Assembly (NCBI GenBank): GCA_963763085.1
Contig: CAVXNB010000003.1
Span: forward strand, 434,001 to 498,000
Source: CAVXNB01 sp963763085
GTDB lineage: Bacteria > Actinomycetota > Acidimicrobiia > Acidimicrobiales > Bog-793
Reading direction: 5' to 3'
Length of the DNA: 64,000 nt
In this document: positions 34,583 through 41,705 of the stretch, in pieces
How positions within the stretch are numbered: position 1 is the stretch's first letter
Layout: each line of letters begins with the position of its first letter
Made by a program: the position numbers and the translations under genes
The notes under the pieces: generated by a model
Told to the model about the DNA's origin: nothing
The model's database searches: none
The model's input: only the letters and a program-made list of their open reading frames with translations

Positions 34583-35582
34583 ATGACGACGCCGGCTCTA
34601 CCCGCGACCCCCTGGTCGCGCGCCCTCGGACTCGAGATTCCCATCGTGAACGCGCCGATGGGCGGTGCAGCCGGCGGCGCGCTGGCTGCAGCCGTCTCGG
34701 CGGCGGGTGGTCTCGGCATGATCGGGGTGGGCAGCGGGGGATCTGTCGAGTTGATCATCCGAGAATCGGAGATCCCCCGTCGTCAGGGAGTCCGTTTCGG
34801 GATAGGGCTCCTCGCCTGGGCTGTCGAGCGCGAACCGGCGCTCCTCGACGCTGCCGTCGATGCCGCACCGCTGCTCGTGTCGGTCAGCTTCGGCTATCCG
34901 GACTCTTGGATCCCGCGGCTTCACGACGCCGGCATCCTGGCCGCGACCCAGGTGTACGACGTCGCCACTGCGCGGCGAGCCGAGGGGGAAGGCGTCGACG
35001 TGGTCGTGGCCCGGGGCAGCGAAGGAGGCGGCCACGGACGCAACGGGGTCGCCACCCTTCCCCTGCTCCAAGCCGTGCTCGACGATATAGCCGTCCCGGT
35101 TCTGGCTGCCGGGGGGATCGGATCTTCGAGAGGGCTCGCGGCGGTTCTGGCGGCGGGGGCCGCAGGTGCCTGGCTGGGCACGCCGTTTCTGGCATGCCCG
35201 GAGTCGCTGCTTTCTCCGAAAGCACGAGCCCGCGTGCTCGGCGCCGGCGAGAACGACACGACCTACACGCGGGCCTTCGACGTAGCGCTCGGCAATCCCT
35301 GGCCGGCCGAGTTCGGCGAACGGGTGCTGAAGAACAGATTCTCCGAGGAGTGGACGGGCAGAGAAGACGAGCTGCCGGGTGATCCGAGCGCGCGCCGTCG
35401 ACTCGCCGGCGGCGCGCACCGCCGAGGACTTTGACGTGGCGGATATCAACGCCGGCCAGGGCGTCGGGCTCGTTCGGCAGGAGACCTCGGCTGCAGACGT
35501 TGTCGAGGAACTGGCGCGCGGGGCCGCAGCCCTTCTCTCGCGTTGGGGCTCCTCGGCCGAGCCGGGCACCGGCGCGACCTGA
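34583..35582 (+). pseudogene. Nitronate monooxygenase-like flavoprotein with a 3' frameshift
   Basis: FMN-dependent family that oxidises alkyl nitronates; some members are enoyl reductases. ATG 34583 follows a strong AAGGAGGAGG site. NAPMGGAAGG, VVARGSEGGGHGRNGV (the active-site His region) and PVLAAGGIGSSRGLAAVLA are clear. The frame ends early at 35434 as RRRLAGGAHRRGL. One base over, another frame reads VDSPAARTAEDFDVADINAG and then QGVGLVRQETSAADVVEELA up to 35582, which is the normal family C-terminus. The shift falls in or next to the (GC)4 run at 35388-35395; adding one GC unit restores a ~334-residue enzyme. Confidence 0.75.
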
Positions 35583-35588
35583 GCCCCG

Positions 35589-36494
35589 CTACTCCAGAGG
35601 GGACTCCACAGGCTGGCGATGTCTTGTTGCGACGATCGCGATGGCCGCGAGGCCTACGAGGCCGCCGGCCACCTGTATGGCAGTCAGAGGCTGTCCGAGG
35701 ATGGCCGCTGCAGCAACGGCGGCGACGACCGGATTGCTCGAACCAATCACCGACGAGACCGACGCGTCCACGTAACGGTGGACCCAATTCATCAACAGGT
35801 GAGCTGTCCCCGGCACCACCGCGAGCAGGCCGATCCAGAGCCAGTCGCCGCTTTCCACCTGACCTAGCGACTGTCGGGACAGCGGAACGATCACGGTCAG
35901 CATCAGCGCCGCCACGATCGTCACCCCGGCCGTGTACTCCAACGCGTTCTGCTCCGCCCGGGCGTGCTTGGACACCAGCCAGTAGGCGGACCAGGAAAAG
36001 AGCGCGCCGACCGCCAGAAGGTCACCGAGAAGCTCGTCGCGGCTCGTCACACCGGGTCCCACGACCGCGGCGGCAACTCCCCCCATCGCGACCACGATCC
36101 AGAAGACGTCCCAGCGCCCCATTCGCTCGCCGAACAGCCGTCGCGCGGCGATCAATACGATTGCCGGCTGGACGGCGCTGATGACGGTCGCATTGACCAC
36201 GCTGGTGAGCTTGACGGCGCTGAAGAACATGGCCATGTCCCCGCCGAGAAATAGACCGCCTAACCACGAGCTCCGTAACGTCCCCCACGTGAGCCGGCGG
36301 CCCGAGACGTATACGAGTGCGACGAGCAGAACCGCGCCGAGCCACAACCGGTAGAAGGTCAGCACGAGGCCGGGAGCAGAGGCGAGCGTCGCGAATATCG
36401 CCCCGAAGCCCCACCCGATAGCCGCAAGAACCGATCCCCCGAGACCGATCGCCCGACGACCTGAGTCGGTGAGGCGGGCTGCCGAGGCGGACAT
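35589..36494 (-). CDS. EamA/DMT-family transporter
   Basis: A membrane protein of about 301 residues with ten hydrophobic segments in two homologous five-helix halves (EamA domains), for example LAAIGWGFGAIFATLASAPG in the first and FSWSAYWLVSKHARAEQNA opening the second. Such drug/metabolite transporters export amino acids or metabolites; the substrate is unknown. I chose ATG 36494 because TACGCT lies eight bases upstream, but the frame is open to 36530. It converges on the nitronate monooxygenase gene with only six bases between them. Confidence 0.9.
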   Translation of the reverse strand: MSASAARLTDSGRRAIGLGGSVLAAIGWGFGAIFATLASAPGLVLTFYRLWLGAVLLVALVYVSGRRLTWGTLRSSWLGGLFLGGDMAMFFSAVKLTSVVNATVISAVQPAIVLIAARRLFGERMGRWDVFWIVVAMGGVAAAVVGPGVTSRDELLGDLLAVGALFSWSAYWLVSKHARAEQNALEYTAGVTIVAALMLTVIVPLSRQSLGQVESGDWLWIGLLAVVPGTAHLLMNWVHRYVDASVSSVIGSSNPVVAAVAAAAILGQPLTAIQVAGGLVGLAAIAIVATRHRQPVESPLE

Positions 36495-36592
36495 TTCACG
36501 GGAGCGTATCGGGGCGCCGTCGGACGACACACCGACGGGGTGCGAGGTCGCCTCGGACCCCCGGCCGGAGGCGGAGAGCGCGTCAGGTCACG

Positions 36593-36598
36593 TATAGT
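36593..36598 (+). promoter_or_regulatory. -10 element of the acylphosphatase gene
   Basis: TATAGT ends nine bases before the GTG at 36608. The message would be leaderless or have a leader of only about three bases. Confidence 0.5.
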
Positions 36599-36607
36599 CT
36601 CGCCGCC

Positions 36608-36883
36608 GTGAACCGGGAGCGGCGCCGGGTGATCGTCATCGGTCGTGTCCAGAATGTCTGGTTCCGCGACACCTGCCGGACCGAAGCACTGGCGCGCGAC
36701 GTGGCCGGCTGGGTGCGGAACTGTCCAGATGGCAGCGTCGAGGCCATCTTCGAAGGACTCACGGAGGCCGTCGAGGAGATGGTCTCGTGGTGTCGCGTCG
36801 GCCCGCCGAGGGCCCGGGTCGCCAACGTGCAGGTGAGCGAGGAACCGGTGCTGGGCGAGGTCGGTTTCGTTGTGCGGCCGTAG
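36608..36883 (+). CDS. acyP: Acylphosphatase
   Basis: A 91-residue cytosolic enzyme that hydrolyses acyl phosphates. VIGRVQNVWFRDTC contains the phosphate-binding loop with catalytic Arg20, and GWVRNCPDGSVEAIFEG supplies the catalytic Asn38. The usual VQGV is VQNV here, with Asn in place of Gly; this is tolerated in some members. The 96-residue gene follows after nine bases and is probably cotranscribed. Confidence 0.9.
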   Translation: MNRERRRVIVIGRVQNVWFRDTCRTEALARDVAGWVRNCPDGSVEAIFEGLTEAVEEMVSWCRVGPPRARVANVQVSEEPVLGEVGFVVRP

Positions 36884-36892
36884 GATGGCGGT

Positions 36893-37183
36893 GTGCGGGT
36901 CATCGCGTCCGACGAGGTGCGGTCATTTGTGGACGCGAACGGAGGCGTGCTGTACGTGAGGCCGCACCGCCGGCAGTGTTGCTCGGGATCTTTAACCGTC
37001 CTCGATGCCTCCACGCGAACACCCGCCGACGTCTCCGCCTACCGCCGCGTCGGCTCGGGCGATCTCGCGGTGCGGTACAGGACTGGCGGAAGCACCGAGC
37101 CCGATGAGCTCGTCGTGGAGCTCAAGGGCGTTCGTCGCAAGCGCCCGGTTGCCTATTGGAACGGGTGCGCCTTCAAGATCTGA
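36893..37183 (+). CDS. Small Cys-containing protein, HesB/IscA-like
   Basis: A 96-residue protein with a double Cys in RRQCCSGSLTVLDAS and a third in YWNGCAFKI at the C-terminus. The spacing of the Cys sites and the beta-rich pattern recall A-type iron-sulfur carrier proteins (HesB/IscA), but the standard C-G-C end is absent, so the assignment is weak. It starts with GTG 36893, nine bases after acyP. Metal binding is possible but unproven. Confidence 0.55.
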   Translation: MRVIASDEVRSFVDANGGVLYVRPHRRQCCSGSLTVLDASTRTPADVSAYRRVGSGDLAVRYRTGGSTEPDELVVELKGVRRKRPVAYWNGCAFKI

Positions 37184-37237
37184 GTGCGCGGCGTGCCCGG
37201 CTTGCCCGGCTCGCCCGGCGGTCAGCCACAAAAGCTC

Positions 37238-37741
37238 TCAGGAGTTGGCCGGACGACGAGCCCAGATGTCCTCGCACTCGGCGCACACTTCTGGCGGTAC
37301 GAGGTTGAGCCTCATGCCGACTGCGAAGATCTTGCAGCCGACGCACAACCCGAAGACCGCTTCGAGAAACGCAAACACCGAGAGCAGTGCCAGGAGTCCA
37401 TAGGCCGCGCCAGAGCTCCCGAAGCCGAAGTAGCAGACGGTGCCTGCCAAGGTGACGACTGCACCGATGGACTGGGCGAAGCGTTTCGGTGGACCAGGAA
37501 CCGGCCGCATCGGCAAGCCGAACCTTGGGACGATGACCCGCGTGACCAGCAGCGCGAGCGGGCTGAGACGCGGTCCAGCGACGACCCTGGCCACAAAGCC
37601 GTACGCCAGAACGGCGACGAGCCAAGGTTGGCGAAACGCGAGCGCTCCACCCGCGATCAGCAGGATGCCTCCGGCGGTGATCCTCGTCGCGACATCGTTG
37701 ACCGGGTTCGGAAAGCTGAAGAACTTCGCCGATGTGGACAT
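37238..37741 (-). CDS. DUF4395-type membrane protein
   Basis: A 167-residue protein with four hydrophobic segments. It has the family opening FPNPVNDVATRITAGG, the loop GPRLSPLALLVTRVIVPRFG and a C-terminal CVGCKIF followed by CAEC. The paired cysteines near the membrane suggest a redox or metal role; similar proteins are often encoded near thioredoxin-like genes, none of which is present here. It converges on the HesB-like gene. Function unknown. Confidence 0.75.
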   Translation of the reverse strand: MSTSAKFFSFPNPVNDVATRITAGGILLIAGGALAFRQPWLVAVLAYGFVARVVAGPRLSPLALLVTRVIVPRFGLPMRPVPGPPKRFAQSIGAVVTLAGTVCYFGFGSSGAAYGLLALLSVFAFLEAVFGLCVGCKIFAVGMRLNLVPPEVCAECEDIWARRPANS

Positions 37742-37845
37742 TTTCTCGATCTTAACTATCGTTTCAGGAGATAATGCCGTCGTACGCCAGCGTCGGGTTG
37801 ATTTGTCGCTTGAGGCGCGCCGTCGGGTTATTCAAAAATTCTGCT

Positions 37846-37912
37846 GAACTTGCCTCCGCGAAAGATTGCGACCGGTCGCAATCTCGATTGGAGGCAAGTT
37901 GAACAGTTTTTT
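37846..37912. terminator. Long nested inverted repeat with T-run, probable bidirectional terminator
   Basis: Outer arms AACTTGCCTCC (37847-37857) and GGAGGCAAGTT (37890-37900) match perfectly over 11 bp. They enclose a perfect 22-bp palindrome at 37863-37884 centred on ACCGGT. A T6 run follows on the plus strand (37907-37912), and an AAAAAT-type run flanks the other side, giving T5 on the minus strand. It lies about 95 bases past the stop of the lipoprotein gene at 38007, whose transcript would meet it first. It is by far the strongest hairpin in the window. Confidence 0.65.
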
Positions 37913-38006
37913 CGACATAGCCCGGCAGGCCCGTGGGCGTAGACGGGCCTAGCCGGCGACGTAGGCGGGCCGGCGTCGTCGGCCGGACACACGGCCGGCC
38001 CGGAGC

Positions 38007-39092
38007 TCAGCCGGTGAATCTCTCGACGGCCGCGACGAAAGCCGGCTCGTCCTGCAGAATCGCTCCATAGCCCGAATTCGCGAGTGTTAGCAGCCTCGCG
38101 TGACGCAGCTCCCCCTCGAGCAGCGGCGCGTTGCCGGGAGGGAAGACGAGGTCGTCGCTACCCGAGACGACCAGCACGGGGATCGTCACCCGGGAGAGTT
38201 CCGGCGTCAGAGGCGAGGCCCTCCAGAAGGCCGCTTGGAGTCTGGCCTCCGCGGTGATGGCGCCGGCGGTCAGCCAGTCGGGTGCCGCCAAGAGGCTGTT
38301 CACCCATAGGCCGCGCTCGAGCAACCCGGCGCTGGTTCTCGGAAAGAGAAGCCTCGCCAAGGCCACCGGCGTCGCACCGGGTAAGGCCATGAGGCGTGCA
38401 ACGCTTCTCGAGGGCTGGGGCGCCGCCGCACCTCCTGCAGAAGTGTCGACGAGAACCAACGACGAAGCCAAGCCGGGATGGCGCTCGGCGAGGGACAACG
38501 CGATCTCGCCGCCGAGTCCCCAACCGAGCACGACCGGGTGAGAGAGCCCGGCTGCGAGAGCGAAGCCGGCCGTCATGTCGGCCAGCCATCCCAAGGAAAA
38601 GGAGGCGGTCGCGGCGCCCGAGTAGCCCACACCGGGGAGGTCGAAAACTGTCACGCGATAGTGGCGCGACAGGTCCGTCAGCAACGCGGAGTCCCACCAC
38701 GACAGAGACCCGTCCTGGCCGGCGATGAGGAGGAGATCCGGACCGCTCCCGAGACTTCGAAAGGCAATGGGGACCATCTTCAGCCAGGCCGGGCTGGCAG
38801 GCGAAACGGGCGCTGCTACGGTCGCACCGGGTGCCAGGGGGGCAACCCGCACCCGGGCGATGGACGACCCGCCCCCGTCCACCGGTACCGGCAGCGTCGT
38901 CGTCGTGGAGGTCGTGCTCGAGGTCGTGGTGGAGCTCGAGGTCGTGGACGACGTCGCAACCAGAGTCGTCGGGACACCCCCTTTCCCGGCCCCTGTCGTG
39001 CTGCAAGCCGCGAGCGCCAAGGCGCCGGCCACGGCGAGCGCCAAGGCGCCGGCCACGGCGAGCGCCAACCGGGCCGCCCGATGGCCGTCCAT
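38007..39092 (-). CDS. Lipoprotein with an alpha/beta-hydrolase fold lacking Ser and His of the triad
   Basis: A 361-residue lipoprotein. The signal peptide ends in LALAAC (Cys30), followed by a Ser/Thr-rich linker (about 41-66). From 105 on it follows the alpha/beta-hydrolase fold: VTVFDLPGVGYSG, the nucleophile-elbow strand VVLGWGLGGEIALSLAERHP, and VVSGSDDLVFP with the acid. At the elbow, where G-x-S-x-G is expected, Gly192 replaces Ser; the late motif reads NSGYGAILQDEP with Tyr342 where His is expected. So it is probably not a hydrolase and may bind a ligand or partner outside the cell. ATG 39092 overlaps the epimerase stop as TGATG. Confidence 0.82.
   Translation of the reverse strand: MDGHRAARLALAVAGALALAVAGALALAACSTTGAGKGGVPTTLVATSSTTSSSTTTSSTTSTTTTLPVPVDGGGSSIARVRVAPLAPGATVAAPVSPASPAWLKMVPIAFRSLGSGPDLLLIAGQDGSLSWWDSALLTDLSRHYRVTVFDLPGVGYSGAATASFSLGWLADMTAGFALAAGLSHPVVLGWGLGGEIALSLAERHPGLASSLVLVDTSAGGAAAPQPSRSVARLMALPGATPVALARLLFPRTSAGLLERGLWVNSLLAAPDWLTAGAITAEARLQAAFWRASPLTPELSRVTIPVLVVSGSDDLVFPPGNAPLLEGELRHARLLTLANSGYGAILQDEPAFVAAVERFTG
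39010..39057. repeat. 24-bp tandem repeat inside a signal peptide
   Basis: Two identical 24-bp units starting GCGAGCGCCAAGG (39010-39033 and 39034-39057), plus a partial third copy, encode an 8-residue repeat (LAVAGALA) in the hydrophobic core of the lipoprotein signal peptide. Being a multiple of three, copy-number change would lengthen or shorten the core without shifting the frame. Confidence 0.8.
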
Positions 39093-40219
39093 CAAGGAGA
39101 GCTTTTCGGCGAGCGGTCGAGCCGTCTTCCGGCTTTTCGTTTCGGAATGGGAACGGTCGAGGCGATCTCGGCCGCGTCTCGCCACCGGATCCGTGCCAAC
39201 CGTTTCGCTGACACGAATCCGTTGTCCGCGTACCAGTGCGCCGAGCGGAGAATCGCCTCGACCGCCGGCCGCGAGCGGTATCCGAGCTCGTCCCTGGCGC
39301 GGGCGTCGTCGAAGATCATGCGGGTCGTGGCCATGCGTGCACCTTCGAGCGGAACTGTCGGCTCCCGGTGCAGGAGGCGCCCCTCGACGAAGTGCGAGCC
39401 GAGCGCGGCGGCGAGCGCGGCCCGGCGAGGAACCTTGATCGCGGCACGTGGCAGACCGGTTGCCGCGGCGAGAACATCCAGGATCTCACGCAGCTCGAGG
39501 TTCTCACCCCCGAGCACGTAGCTGCGGCCTTGGCGTCCCCGCTCGGCGGCGAGCAGGTGGCCGGCGGCGACGTCATCCACGTCGACGACGTTCAGCGCCG
39601 TGTCGAGCCACCCCGGGATGCGCCCGTTCAGGAAGTCGAGCACCGTCTTGCCTGTCGGCGTGGGCGCCCGGTCGCCCGGACCGAGCGGCAACGTCGGCTG
39701 CACGAGGACCGCCGGCAGTCCCTGCGCCGCTGCACGTAGGACCTCGTGCTCGGCGACGTACTTGGACTGCTTGTAGAGCCCGAAGAGATGGTCGATCCGC
39801 GCCCAGTCGGTCTCGTCCGCCGGGTGGCCCTGCTCGGTCCCGTCCAGGCCGATCGTGCCGACCGTGCTCGTGTAGACGAGTCTCTCGACGCCTGCGGTCA
39901 TCGCCGCGTCGACCACGTTCAGGCTCCCGCCGACGTTTACTTCGTAGAATTCCTCCGGGTCTCGGGCCCAGAACCGGTAGAGCGCGGCGACATGGAAGAC
40001 CAGGCGGCATCCCTTGGTCGCGGCCAGCACGGCAGAACCGTCACGCAGATCAGCCTCGACGCGCTCGACCTCGAGGTCATCCACACCCGTGTGCGCGACA
40101 CCGGGCTGGAGGAGAGCCACGACCTCGGCACCGCGCGCCAGCAAGGCCCGGGTGACCGCTGAGCCGATGAACCCACTTGCCCCTGTGACGAGTACCCGGT
40201 CTCCCGGCTCGATCAGCAT
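39092..40219 (-). CDS. NAD(P)-dependent epimerase/reductase, HpnA-like
   Basis: A 375-residue extended short-chain dehydrogenase. The dinucleotide-binding loop is VTGASGFIGSAV and the catalytic pair is YKQSK. VFHVAALYRFWARDPEEFYE and ERLVYTSTVGTIG closely resemble the hopanoid-associated epimerase HpnA and dihydroflavonol-reductase-like enzymes. The last ~30 residues are a basic tail. No squalene-hopene cyclase is in the window, so a hopanoid role is only a suggestion. It lies 40 bases downstream of the class III aminotransferase and overlaps the lipoprotein start, so the three probably form one unit. Confidence 0.82.
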   Translation of the reverse strand: MLIEPGDRVLVTGASGFIGSAVTRALLARGAEVVALLQPGVAHTGVDDLEVERVEADLRDGSAVLAATKGCRLVFHVAALYRFWARDPEEFYEVNVGGSLNVVDAAMTAGVERLVYTSTVGTIGLDGTEQGHPADETDWARIDHLFGLYKQSKYVAEHEVLRAAAQGLPAVLVQPTLPLGPGDRAPTPTGKTVLDFLNGRIPGWLDTALNVVDVDDVAAGHLLAAERGRQGRSYVLGGENLELREILDVLAAATGLPRAAIKVPRRAALAAALGSHFVEGRLLHREPTVPLEGARMATTRMIFDDARARDELGYRSRPAVEAILRSAHWYADNGFVSAKRLARIRWRDAAEIASTVPIPKRKAGRRLDRSPKSSP

Positions 40220-40259
40220 CGTCGGGTCCGGGTCGCCGGCGCCGGCCGGGCAGCGAGAG

Positions 40260-41648
40260 TCAGGACGGCTCCCGGCGCAGAGCGCTCTTGGCGAGCGTCT
40301 TGCCGAACTCGAACAACAAGGCGGAATTGCGGTGCGCGTCCGCGAGCACGTCGTCGAGCGCTCCGACGAAGTAGTCGACCTCTTCCTGGCCGGCGATGAG
40401 CGGGGGGAGGAGCTTGACGACGTTCATGTTGTCGCCGGCGACCTGGGTCAGGATCCGGTGCCTGTGAAACAGCGGCCCCACGATCAGCTGGGAGAAGAGG
40501 CCCTTCCTGGCGCCTTCCATCATCTTCCACCGCGACTTCAATCGAAGCGAGCTCGGCTCACCGAACACGAGGCCGATCATGAGGCCTTTGCCGCGCGCTT
40601 CCTGGAAGAGCTCGTAACGCTCGAGCAACGGGGCGAGGCCCTTCATGAAGGCCTCGCCGGTCACATTTGCACGATCGACGATGTCCTCGTCGTCGATCGT
40701 CTGCAACGTGGCGAGCGCCGCAACCATCGCCAGTTGATTCCGCCCGAACGTCGAGGAATGGACTACGGCTCGCTCCATCTTCGTGTAGACACGGTCGAAG
40801 ATCTCGGCCGAACACAGCATCGCCCCGACGGGGACGTAGCCGCCCGACAAGGCTTTCGAGACGGTGATGATGTCGGGACGCAAGCCGTAGTGCTCGTGCG
40901 CCCACATCTTGCCGGTGCGGCCGAGGCCCGTCTGGACCTCGTCGACTACGAGCAGGGTCCCGTGCGCCCGGCACAGCTCGGCAGCTGCCGCCCAGTAGTC
41001 CTCCGAGGCGAGATTCACGCCCTTTCCCTGGATGATCTCGATGACGAACGCGGCCACGTCCCCACGGCGCAGCTCGCGATCGAGCGGCTCGATCTCCCCG
41101 AAGGGCACCTCGTGGCATCCGGGCAGCAACGGGCCGAACCCTTCCCGGAATTCCTTCCCGCCGTTGAGGGAGAGCGCCCCGTAGCTGAGACCATGGAACG
41201 CGTGATCCGCGTGGAGGATCCGGTGCCGCTTCGTGGAGTATCTCGAGAACTTGATCGCGGCCTCCACGGCCTCCGCTCCGGAATTACACAGGAAACAGCG
41301 CCTGATGCCCTCATGCGTCCTCCCCACCAAGGCCTCCGCCAGCAAGCCGGGCAGCAGCGCCGCGTCCAGTTGCACGAGGTTCGGGAGGTCCAACTCGAGC
41401 GCGTCGTGCAAGGCCTTCTTAACCACGGGATGGCTACGCCCGAGCGCGAAGACGCCGAAGCCGGACAAGAGGTCGAGATAGCGCTCGCCGCTGCGGTCGT
41501 ACAGGTACGAGCCTTCGCCGCGCACGTAGAAACGGTCGAATCCGAGCGTCTTCAACACCTTCACGAGTTGAGGGTTGAGGTACTCGTTGTGAAGGCGGAA
41601 ATTCTCCCCTTGGCGGGCCTCGATCAACGAGCCGAGCTCGAAGGTCAT
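40260..41648 (-). CDS. Class III pyridoxal-phosphate aminotransferase
   Basis: A 462-residue transaminase of the ornithine/GABA type. FLCNSGAEAVEAAIKFSR is the PLP-phosphate region, VIEIIQGKGVN and LLVVDEVQTGLGRTGKMWA carry the cofactor-ring Asp, and ITVSKALSGGYVPVGAM contains the Schiff-base Lys. The start is ATG 41648 after GAGGAGAGTGGAG; upstream in-frame sequence is antisense to lat. The aminotransferase HpnO acts on hopanoids and is of this class, and the neighbouring epimerase is HpnA-like, but the substrate cannot be assigned. It is divergent from lat. Confidence 0.88.
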   Translation of the reverse strand: MTFELGSLIEARQGENFRLHNEYLNPQLVKVLKTLGFDRFYVRGEGSYLYDRSGERYLDLLSGFGVFALGRSHPVVKKALHDALELDLPNLVQLDAALLPGLLAEALVGRTHEGIRRCFLCNSGAEAVEAAIKFSRYSTKRHRILHADHAFHGLSYGALSLNGGKEFREGFGPLLPGCHEVPFGEIEPLDRELRRGDVAAFVIEIIQGKGVNLASEDYWAAAAELCRAHGTLLVVDEVQTGLGRTGKMWAHEHYGLRPDIITVSKALSGGYVPVGAMLCSAEIFDRVYTKMERAVVHSSTFGRNQLAMVAALATLQTIDDEDIVDRANVTGEAFMKGLAPLLERYELFQEARGKGLMIGLVFGEPSSLRLKSRWKMMEGARKGLFSQLIVGPLFHRHRILTQVAGDNMNVVKLLPPLIAGQEEVDYFVGALDDVLADAHRNSALLFEFGKTLAKSALRREPS

Positions 41649-41693
41649 CTCCACTCTCCTCAGCTGCCGCGTCTCGCCGCAGCGTAGTGGCGG

Positions 41694-41699
41694 TACGCT
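41694..41699 (+). promoter_or_regulatory. -10 element of the lat-aldehyde dehydrogenase operon
   Basis: TACGCT ends six bases before the ATG at 41706 and there is no ribosome-binding site. This is the leaderless spacing again. Confidence 0.5.
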
Positions 41700-41705
41700 T
41701 GAGTC

